This document shows positions 20,266-26,558 of a stretch of 64,000 nucleotides of DNA, piece after piece. Source of the stretch: Chthoniobacterales bacterium (GTDB taxonomy: Bacteria; Verrucomicrobiota; Verrucomicrobiia; Chthoniobacterales; UBA6821). A model generated the notes under the pieces. The model was not told the DNA's origin, made no database searches, and worked only from the letters and a program-made list of their open reading frames with translations. The stretch's first letter is position 1; each line of letters begins with the position of its first letter. The DNA lies in NCBI GenBank assembly GCA_019747735.1, contig JAIEQL010000001.1, positions 86,614 through 150,613 of the forward strand. The letters run 5' to 3'. The position numbers and the translations under genes were made by a program.

Positions 20266-21033
20266 ATGTCTCTTGAAATAATGACCGAACTACTTGAAGC
20301 TGGTGTTCACTATGGACATCAGACCAAACGCTGGAATCCAAAAATGAAGGATTTCATTCTGGAAGAGAAAAATTCCATTTATATTATCGATCTTTCTAAA
20401 ACAGTAGAGCAGCTTAAAGCAGCCAGTAATTTTCTTGGAAATATTGCTAAAAAAAGAGGTAAAATTCTTTTTGTAGGTTGTAAGAAACAAGCTCAGGAAG
20501 CAATAAGAGAGTCATCATTAGCTTCCGGTCAGTTTTTCGTCAACCAACGCTGGCTCGGCGGTACGCTTACCAATCTTCTGACTATTCGTAAAAGTGTCAA
20601 TCGGTTAAGAGATTTTGAGGCATTAGAAAAGAGCCCTAGTTTTCATAAGATAAATAAAGCCGAAGCTAGTGCCTTGCGTCGAGAGGCTACAAAAATTCAT
20701 AAAAATCTCGAAGGCATTTTGACCATGGAAAAACTACCAGATGCCATGGTTATTATCGATACCGTTCGTGAGAGCATTGCTGTTGCAGAAGCGCGCCGCC
20801 TCAATATTCCCATTGTTGCTATCGCTGACACTAACAGTGATCCTGATCTCATTGATTTTCCTATTGCAGGTAACGATGATGCGATTCGCTCTATTCGTAT
20901 TATCCTTCAAAAATTAGTGGATGCCATTATTGAAGCGCAAGGAGGATATGTTGCAGGAATTCCTGCAGCTACAGAGAAAAAGCAAGAATCTTCCCTTGTG
21001 TTAGAAGAAGAGCTGGTAGAAGTGGCTAGTTAA
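20266..21033 (+). CDS. rpsB: 30S ribosomal protein S2
   Basis: S2 is a peripheral small-subunit protein needed for S1 binding. The 255-aa sequence shows LLEAGVHYGHQTKRWNPKM, FVNQRWLGGTLTN, PDAMVIIDT and IVAIADTNSDPDLIDFPIAGNDD. The C-terminus is acidic. It is directly followed by tsf, the standard pair, but here the pair trails rpoC. Confidence 0.97.
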   Translation: MSLEIMTELLEAGVHYGHQTKRWNPKMKDFILEEKNSIYIIDLSKTVEQLKAASNFLGNIAKKRGKILFVGCKKQAQEAIRESSLASGQFFVNQRWLGGTLTNLLTIRKSVNRLRDFEALEKSPSFHKINKAEASALRREATKIHKNLEGILTMEKLPDAMVIIDTVRESIAVAEARRLNIPIVAIADTNSDPDLIDFPIAGNDDAIRSIRIILQKLVDAIIEAQGGYVAGIPAATEKKQESSLVLEEELVEVAS

Positions 21034-21059
21034 TTTTAAAATAAAATCTTATTGCTTTT

Positions 21060-21659
21060 ATGATTGATCCTAGTTTAGTAAAACAACTTCGAGAGAAAAC
21101 AAACGCTGGCATGATGGACTGCAAGCGTGCTCTTATGGAAGCTAATGGGGATGCTGCAAAAGCAGAATCTATTTTAAGAACGAAAGGGATAGCCAATGCC
21201 GATAAAAAGTCTTCAAGAGCAACTGAAGAAGGCATAGTGGCTTCTTATATCCATTTGCAAGGAAAAGTTGGAGTACTTATCGAAGTCAATTGTGAGACGG
21301 ACTTTGTGGCTAAGAATGAAATTTTTCGCGAATTTGTGAAAGATATCACTCTTCAAATTGCAGCAGCTCACCCTGTTGTGGTCACACGAAGCCAAGTTGA
21401 TTCTGCTCTCGTTGCCTCAGAGCGCACAGTCTACGAAGCGCAAGTAAAAGGTAAGCCAGAAGCCATTATCGAGAAAATTGTCACTGGAAAACTAGACAAA
21501 TTTTATAGTTCTATTTGCCTTATGGAGCAACCATTCATTAAAAATCCTGACTTAACAATCAAAGATTATGTTGCTTCTAAAATTGCAGAACTAGGAGAAA
21601 ATATTGTTATTAGACGTTTTGTGCGCTATGGAGTTGGAGAAAACTTAGACGTTCACTAG
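21060..21659 (+). CDS. tsf: Elongation factor Ts
   Basis: EF-Ts exchanges GDP for GTP on EF-Tu. The 199-aa sequence starts with the UBA-like domain (LVKQLREKTNAGMMDCKRAL) and carries VLIEVNCETDFVAKNE. Bacterial EF-Ts ranges from about 200 to 290 aa; this is the short form, with one core subdomain (also seen in Thermus). The stop codon TAG lies within a 13-bp solo end of the CTAG-bounded repeat found at 41590. The start follows GCTTTT. Confidence 0.95.
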   Translation: MIDPSLVKQLREKTNAGMMDCKRALMEANGDAAKAESILRTKGIANADKKSSRATEEGIVASYIHLQGKVGVLIEVNCETDFVAKNEIFREFVKDITLQIAAAHPVVVTRSQVDSALVASERTVYEAQVKGKPEAIIEKIVTGKLDKFYSSICLMEQPFIKNPDLTIKDYVASKIAELGENIVIRRFVRYGVGENLDVH

Positions 21660-21668
21660 CCCGAGTTC
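21656..21668 (+). repeat. Solo terminus of the CTAG-bounded element at the tsf stop codon
   Basis: CTAGCCCGAGTTC matches the first 13 bp of the inverted repeat at 41590-41610 and contains the tsf TAG stop. No matching second end is visible nearby. It is probably a remnant of an old insertion. Confidence 0.6.
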
Positions 21669-21687
21669 TGCTATTCGAATTTTTCTT

Positions 21688-21693
21688 AGGAGG
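21688..21693 (+). promoter_or_regulatory. Perfect Shine-Dalgarno AGGAGG that sets an ATT start
   Basis: AGGAGG ends 8 nt before ATT at 21702. An in-frame TAG overlaps it at 21687-21689, so translation cannot start further upstream. It is the clearest ribosome-binding site in the window. Confidence 0.8.
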
Positions 21694-21701
21694 GTCTTTC
21701 T

Positions 21702-22190
21702 ATTACGCCAGTTTCTCCAGTAACACTTGATAGTCTTCTATCAGAAAAGCAGATTATTCCCAATATAGTTGCCACTGAGAAATGGCAAGCTATTGCGGAA
21801 ATAGTTCTTTTTCTTATCCAGGGTGGGTATCTCAAAGAGGAAGATAAAGAGCTTATTCTCACTGCGCTCTATCAACGTGAGGAAACGATGAGCACTGGTA
21901 TTGGCTTTAGTTTAGCCATTCCTCATACTTCTTTGGATATAGTCGATCGTGTTATTGTTGCTTTTGGACGCTCTTTCTCAGGAATCGAATTTGAATCTTT
22001 AGATTCTAAACCGGTTCACTTTATTGTGCTTTTCCTTGTTCCTTCTAATGAGTTTAAGACACATCTTAAGACGCTGTCAGCTATTGCAAAATTTTTCAAT
22101 GACCGTATCATACGAGAAGAATTGATGCATGCTCCCGATGCTGCAGCAATCATGAATATTTTTTCTCGTGGAGCTACTCATGAAAACTAA
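21702..22190 (+). CDS. PTS system IIA component (PtsN-like), ATT start
   Basis: This is a phosphocarrier of the nitrogen-type regulatory PTS. The first ATG in frame (21888) would cut into the domain: codons upstream of it read as a coherent IIA N-terminus (VTLDSLLSEKQIIPNI, then KWQAIAEIV). The frame is closed by TAG at 21687 and the only candidate start behind the AGGAGG is ATT at 21702. This gives 162 aa. The active-site His is in LAIPHTSLD, near residue 75. It overlaps kdsA by 11 bp. No EIIB or EIIC is present, so a regulatory role downstream of PtsI/HPr is inferred. Confidence 0.85.
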   Translation: MTPVSPVTLDSLLSEKQIIPNIVATEKWQAIAEIVLFLIQGGYLKEEDKELILTALYQREETMSTGIGFSLAIPHTSLDIVDRVIVAFGRSFSGIEFESLDSKPVHFIVLFLVPSNEFKTHLKTLSAIAKFFNDRIIREELMHAPDAAAIMNIFSRGATHEN

Positions 22191-23007
22191 GTCCTTTTCT
22201 ATTGGAAAAGTTGTTGTTGGAGGAGGGGAGCCTTTTTTTATTTTGGGTCCTTGTGTGATTGAAGGAAAAAAAAAGCTTTTTCGTGCAGCTCGCAAAATTA
22301 AAGCCATTGGTGATGAATTAGGGATTTCTTTTATTTTTAAGGCATCCTATGACAAGGCAAATAGAACCTCTGGCCTTTCCTACCGAGGTTGGGATGTTAG
22401 AGAAGGATGTGAGCTCTTAGCAGAAGTAGGAGCTTCTATTGGAACTCCCGTCACTACAGATGTTCATACTTGTGAAGAGGTGGCATTGGCAGCTCCTTTT
22501 ATTGATCTCTTACAAATACCTGCTTTTCTCTGCCGGCAGACAGACTTAATTAAAGCTGCCGCCCAAACAGGGCGTGCTGTGAATGTCAAAAAGGGACAGT
22601 TTCTTGCTCCTTGGGATCTAAAGCCTATTGCTCAGAAGTTACTTGCGTCTGGTTGCAAAAATTTCTTTTTTACAGAACGCGGGACAACGTTTGGTTATAA
22701 TAATCTTGTAGCTGATATGCGTTCTCTTCATTGGATCCGTGAAGCTGGTTATCATGTCGTTTTTGATGCAACTCATTCTGTACAGCGACCAGGAGGCGGA
22801 GGAGATCGTACCACTGGAGATGGGGTATTGGCTCCTGTTTTGGCTCGTGCAGCAATGGCAGCGGGGGTAGATGGTATTTTTTTAGAAACACACGAAAACC
22901 CTAAAAAGGCTTTCTCAGATGGGCCTAATCAAATTCCTCATCGGTTATTGCCATCGGTCCTTAGCTCCTTACTTGCTATTCATCGTTGTTTAAACCTAAA
23001 GAAATAA
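22180..23007 (+). CDS. kdsA: 3-deoxy-8-phosphooctulonate (KDO-8-P) synthase
   Basis: KdsA condenses PEP with arabinose-5-phosphate for the LPS inner core. The 275-aa protein starts MKTKSFSIGK at the ATG that overlaps the preceding gene; a GTG 12 nt upstream is less likely. Motifs include FILGPCVIEG, FKASYDKANRTS, PVTTDVH, NVKKGQFLAPWD, FDATHSVQRPGG and FLETHENP. No Cys equivalent is obvious in the first GPCVIE metal motif beyond the usual one. The gene opens an LPS cluster with the three lpt-like genes downstream. Confidence 0.96.
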   Translation: MKTKSFSIGKVVVGGGEPFFILGPCVIEGKKKLFRAARKIKAIGDELGISFIFKASYDKANRTSGLSYRGWDVREGCELLAEVGASIGTPVTTDVHTCEEVALAAPFIDLLQIPAFLCRQTDLIKAAAQTGRAVNVKKGQFLAPWDLKPIAQKLLASGCKNFFFTERGTTFGYNNLVADMRSLHWIREAGYHVVFDATHSVQRPGGGGDRTTGDGVLAPVLARAAMAAGVDGIFLETHENPKKAFSDGPNQIPHRLLPSVLSSLLAIHRCLNLKK

Positions 23008-23009
23008 AG

Positions 23010-23561
23010 ATGTCCCTGCGCAGTTTTATCAGAATAGGTTGCATGTTAGGACTAGCGCTTCCCTCAGTGGTGGCTGCTCCCGCCAATAATACTGTTGTTC
23101 AGGATTTACTCCTTACTCCAAAAAAAACAACGGCAAGTGACCCACAAGAAAACAGACCAATTGATCTTCCTGCAGTTATTGGTCAAGATATCAAAGGCAT
23201 TACCATTCCCCAATACGACGCTACTGGACATTTATCTATGCAATTTACTGCTGAAACAGCTCGTAAAATTGATGAACATCAAGTCGAGTTAGATAAATTA
23301 ACTATTGAGTTTTTTGAAAAAAGTGGAAAGGGCATCACTGTAACGATGCCTCATGGTATTTTTGATTTAGCGACCAAAACTCTTTCCTCAAGCACTAGTA
23401 GTCTTTCTTCAAACACTAATGTCAGTACGGTTAGTGTGAAGCGCGAAGATTTTGATGTGGTTGGTCAATCGGCTACCTTTGATACAGCAAAACGTTTTGG
23501 GACCATGCAGGGACATGTGCATACAGAGATTCGCAATGGTGCTCCGGCTGATGAGTTATGA
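23010..23561 (+). CDS. LptC-like LPS export protein (putative)
   Basis: This 183-aa protein has an N-terminal hydrophobic segment (IGCMLGLALPSVVAAP), which reads as a signal peptide or anchor. A beta-rich part follows with alternating hydrophobics (YDATGHLSMQFTAETARKI, ITVTMPHGIFDL, VGQSATFD, GTMQGHVHTEI). That pattern is typical of the LptC/OstA jelly-roll fold. It lies 3 bp after kdsA and overlaps the LptA-like gene by 4 bp, which supports the role. LptC as opposed to a second LptA-like protein cannot be decided by eye. Confidence 0.65.
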   Translation: MSLRSFIRIGCMLGLALPSVVAAPANNTVVQDLLLTPKKTTASDPQENRPIDLPAVIGQDIKGITIPQYDATGHLSMQFTAETARKIDEHQVELDKLTIEFFEKSGKGITVTMPHGIFDLATKTLSSSTSSLSSNTNVSTVSVKREDFDVVGQSATFDTAKRFGTMQGHVHTEIRNGAPADEL

Positions 23562-24127
23562 AGCTCTTTTTTCTTGTTTTAGGAACGGCCTTTTTTTTGA
23601 CATCATCACCCTTGGTGCGAGGGGAGACCGATTCCGCTGTTTCTGTCTCTTCTCCTGATCCTTGGAAGCTCAGTGTGGGCAGCAGTAAACCGCGCCCTAA
23701 AAATGCCCGCACCATTATTGATAACGATGATGGAGCTTGGTTTGACGATGCTACCAGTTCGCTAGAATTTAAAGGCAATGTTGTCGTTCGCGATCCACAG
23801 TTTCAATTATTTTGTGATAGACTCTATGTTGTCATGAATCCCAACCGCAAAGGGCTTCAGAAAATTGTTGCCATAGGACATGCCATCATTGAGCAGGATA
23901 ATATTAACGACCAAGGGGAACTGATCAAAACCATTGCACGTGCTGGAGAGGCTACTTATGAACCCGCTACTGGCAACATGACCTTAAAGCAACAACCTGA
24001 AATTCAACAAGGGATGAATTGCCAAGTCGCAACTGAAGAAAAAACCATTATGATTCTCAATAAAAAAGGAACATCTCAAACAGTGGGAAAGAGTCAGATT
24101 ATTGTGGTTGATCCCAATAAGCACTAA
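23558..24127 (+). CDS. LptA-like periplasmic LPS transport protein
   Basis: This 189-aa protein has a signal peptide (FFLVLGTAFFLTSSPLVRG). It carries the OstA/LptA beta pattern: SLEFKGNVVVRDPQFQLFCDRLYV, IVAIGHAIIEQ, ARAGEATYEPATGNMTL. LptA forms the periplasmic bridge that carries LPS from LptBFGC to LptDE. The start overlaps the previous stop (ATGA). Position between the LptC-like and lptB genes matches the proteobacterial order. Confidence 0.75.
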   Translation: MKLFFLVLGTAFFLTSSPLVRGETDSAVSVSSPDPWKLSVGSSKPRPKNARTIIDNDDGAWFDDATSSLEFKGNVVVRDPQFQLFCDRLYVVMNPNRKGLQKIVAIGHAIIEQDNINDQGELIKTIARAGEATYEPATGNMTLKQQPEIQQGMNCQVATEEKTIMILNKKGTSQTVGKSQIIVVDPNKH

Positions 24128-24136
24128 CAGAGATTC

Positions 24137-24262
24137 AGGTTGCAGGTGGCAGGGTAGAAATTAGGCTTCACTAAAAATGACCAATAACAAAAATCTTCTT
24201 TTCCATGATTGCCAAAGGCAAGATGCTTTACGCTGTAAGCTGTAACCTGTAACCTGCAACCT
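24137..24262. repeat. Inverted GGTTGCAGGT-type arms in the lptA-lptB spacer
   Basis: The left arm AGGTTGCAGGTGGCAGG (24137-24153) pairs with CCTGTAACCTGCAACCT (24246-24262). Further GTAAGCTGTAACCTGTAACC units extend the right side. The right arm ends 4 bp before the lptB ATG. It belongs to the same structural class as the arms beside hprK, pth and recO. Confidence 0.75.
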
Positions 24263-24266
24263 TCCT

Positions 24267-25022
24267 ATGCAGCCCAACCAACCATCTTCTCCTCCGCCAC
24301 CATCACTGCTCAAAACCGAAGGGCTCGTCAAAATTTATAATGGGCGCTCCGTGGTCAATGGGGTAGATATTCATGTTCGTCCTGGTGAAATTGTCGGCCT
24401 TTTAGGACCAAATGGTGCTGGTAAGACAACGACTTTTTACATGATCGTTGGACTGGTTCGTCCTGATGGGGGGCGTACTTTTTTTAGAGGAGTTGATGTG
24501 ACTCATGAACCCATGTACAAACGAGCCCGACTTGGTATGGGATATTTGCCCCAAGAAGAATCTATTTTTCGCAAGATGACTGTTAGAGAGAATATTATGG
24601 CCATCTTACAAACCATGCCATTGACAACGAAGCAGCAGAAAGAGCGCTGCGAGGAACTACTTACTCGTTTTGGGATTGATCATTTGGAAAAAAATGAAGC
24701 CATCACGTTAAGCGGTGGAGAAAAAAGACGATTGAGTATTGCTCGTTCTTTGGTGACCAATCCCTCACTGCTCATGCTCGACGAGCCTTTTAGCGGTGTT
24801 GATCCCATTGCTGTGTACGATGTACAACAAGTTGTTTCGGATCTCCGTGATGCAGGGCTTGCCATTATTATTACAGATCACAATGTTCGTGAAACATTGG
24901 CTATTACAGATCGCGCTTATTTAATTTTTGAGGGGCGTGTCGAAAGCCAGGGAGATAAAGATTTTCTCCTGCATGATCCTATTAGTCGCAAGCTGTATTT
25001 AGGTGAACAATTTTCGATGTAG
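24267..25022 (+). CDS. lptB: LPS export ABC transporter ATP-binding protein
   Basis: LptB is the cytoplasmic ATPase that drives LPS extraction. The 251-aa protein has Walker A GPNGAGKTTT, Q-loop YLPQEESIF, signature LSGGEKRR, Walker B LLMLDEPFSGVDPIA and switch His in ITDHNVRETL. The phrases GLVRPDGG and YLGEQFSM at the end are characteristic of LptB. It is 140 bp after the LptA-like gene, and repeats fill that spacer. The permease genes lptF/lptG are not in the window. Confidence 0.95.
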   Translation: MQPNQPSSPPPPSLLKTEGLVKIYNGRSVVNGVDIHVRPGEIVGLLGPNGAGKTTTFYMIVGLVRPDGGRTFFRGVDVTHEPMYKRARLGMGYLPQEESIFRKMTVRENIMAILQTMPLTTKQQKERCEELLTRFGIDHLEKNEAITLSGGEKRRLSIARSLVTNPSLLMLDEPFSGVDPIAVYDVQQVVSDLRDAGLAIIITDHNVRETLAITDRAYLIFEGRVESQGDKDFLLHDPISRKLYLGEQFSM

Positions 25023-25024
25023 AA

Positions 25025-25099
25025 AATTAGTTGAAGTTAAAAGTTAAAGTAAATTTTTGGTCTTCGGCATTAGCCTTCAACTTTTAACTTCAACTAATT
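25025..25099. repeat. 25-bp near-perfect inverted repeat upstream of hprK
   Basis: The left arm (25025-25049) and right arm (25075-25099) are complementary at 24 of 25 positions around a 25-nt loop. They are built from GTTGAAGTTAAAAGTT-like units. The hairpin ends 8 bp before the hprK ATG at 25108, so the transcript would present a long stem at the start site. No T-run follows. Confidence 0.9.
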
Positions 25100-25107
25100 G
25101 TAAAACA

Positions 25108-26076
25108 ATGATGCCTTCTGAAAAAAAACCAACTAAACAACTCACTGTTGCTGAATTTTTTCAGTGCTATGGCAAGAAGTTGCAATTGGAATTAATAAGT
25201 GAGGATTCAGGAGTCAATCGTCCCATCAAAGAGCCGACGATTAACAGACCAGGGTTGGCCTTGGCTGGTTTTTTTCGTTATTTTGCCTACAAGCGTCTTC
25301 AGGTAGCCGGGTTTGCGGAGCTTAGTTATTTGAGGCGTCTCTCCTCACAGGAGCGTGAGACGCGACTGCGTGAACTTTTTTCACGAGATATTCCAGGACT
25401 CATTATTGCTCGTGGTCAATCCCTCCCCTTTGAATTATTAAAAATTGCCCATGAGTTTAAAACGCCTGTTTTTTCTACTCCTCTTGTCACGATGCAGTTT
25501 ATTAACGCTGCTACCATTGCTCTTGAAGAGGCTTTTGCTCCCATTGTTTCTGAATTTGGAAGTATGGTTGATATCCTTGGTATTGGTGTTCTTATCAAGG
25601 GGGAGAGTGGAATTGGCAAAAGCGAATGTGTGTTAGGTCTTATTGAGCGCGGGCATAGCCTCGTCAGCGATGATATCACTCGTTTTCGTAACCTCGAAGA
25701 TCGAGAGCTTATTGGGACTAGCAGTGAATTAACACGCTTTCATATGGAAGTACGAGGAATAGGAATTATTGATGTTACCGCCATTTTTGGTATTGGCTCT
25801 GTTCGCTTAGAAAAACGCCTCGATCTTGTTGTTACACTTCAAGATTGGAATGAGGTAACGCATGTTGATCGCACAGGACTCGATCATCATTTCTTAACAA
25901 TCCTTGGGTTAGAGGTGCCACATGTGATCATTCCTGTTCGCACAGGGCGTGATCTTGCTCGATTGGTAGAAGTTGCTGCGTTGGATCAAAAACTCAAATC
26001 CATGGGACATAACGCAGCAGAAGAATTTAACAGTCGTTTACTCCAGGCTATGAAAACAATAAAAAATAGTACATAG
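25108..26076 (+). CDS. hprK: HPr kinase/phosphorylase
   Basis: HprK phosphorylates HPr on a serine and links PTS state to metabolism. Upstream codons fall inside a repeat, so the ATG at 25108 (MMPSEKKPTKQ) is the start, giving 322 aa. The N-terminal domain runs to about 130. The P-loop GESGIGKSE is near residue 165, followed by LVSDD and the HprK signature MEVRGIGIIDVTAIFG. The stretch before the P-loop reads EFGSMVDILGIGVLI, where family members usually have HG; the His is Phe here. It is grouped with ptsH and ptsI. Confidence 0.93.
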   Translation: MMPSEKKPTKQLTVAEFFQCYGKKLQLELISEDSGVNRPIKEPTINRPGLALAGFFRYFAYKRLQVAGFAELSYLRRLSSQERETRLRELFSRDIPGLIIARGQSLPFELLKIAHEFKTPVFSTPLVTMQFINAATIALEEAFAPIVSEFGSMVDILGIGVLIKGESGIGKSECVLGLIERGHSLVSDDITRFRNLEDRELIGTSSELTRFHMEVRGIGIIDVTAIFGIGSVRLEKRLDLVVTLQDWNEVTHVDRTGLDHHFLTILGLEVPHVIIPVRTGRDLARLVEVAALDQKLKSMGHNAAEEFNSRLLQAMKTIKNST

Positions 26077-26126
26077 TTGTTCGTTTTTATACTTTTGTCG
26101 GATGGATTTTAGGTTTTTTTACGCAG

Positions 26127-26233
26127 GAATTTTAGATGCTAGCCAGAGGTCAGAGCTTGGTGCTGCCGACGTAAGAGCAAGCTCTGACAACGCTGCTAGC
26201 GCCAAAAAAAACCAGTAAAAATTTCTAAAATTC
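26127..26233. repeat. Nested palindrome upstream of ptsH
   Basis: Three concentric inverted pairs occur: GAATTTTAGA/TCTAAAATTC (26127, 26224), GCTAGC/GCTAGC (26138, 26195) and GTCAGAGCTTG/CAAGCTCTGAC (26149, 26178). Together they span 107 bp and end 47 bp before ptsH. It is unlike the other repeat families in the window. It may be another mobile palindrome or a leader structure. Confidence 0.75.
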
Positions 26234-26280
26234 ATTCGAGAAAGGTATATAGAAACGTTCTTTTTTCGAATGCTTTCACA

Positions 26281-26556
26281 ATGATACCACACGTTACTAA
26301 AGAATTTATTATTAAAAACTCCAACGGCTTGCATGCTCGTCCAGCGGCTCTTTTTGTGAAAACTTCCAGTCGTTTTCAGTCGGAAGTATGGGTTGAAAAA
26401 GAGGGGGAGCGTGTCAATGGAAAAAGCATTATGGGGCTGATGATGCTTGCTGCTGCTCAAGGGACAGTGCTTCGTGTGATTGCTGAAGGAGAAGACGCAT
26501 TAGATCTGCTTCAAGCATTAGAGGCTCTGGTAGAGGCTCATTTTGGAGAAGAGTAA
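26281..26556 (+). CDS. ptsH: Phosphocarrier protein HPr
   Basis: This small 91-aa PTS carrier has the phosphorylatable His in NGLHARPA (His18) and the regulatory serine in VNGKSIMGLM (Ser49), the target of HprK. Both sites are intact. It is followed after 2 bp by ptsI and preceded by hprK, which supports a complete HprK-HPr-EI relay. Confidence 0.95.
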   Translation: MIPHVTKEFIIKNSNGLHARPAALFVKTSSRFQSEVWVEKEGERVNGKSIMGLMMLAAAQGTVLRVIAEGEDALDLLQALEALVEAHFGEE

Positions 26557-26558
26557 AA

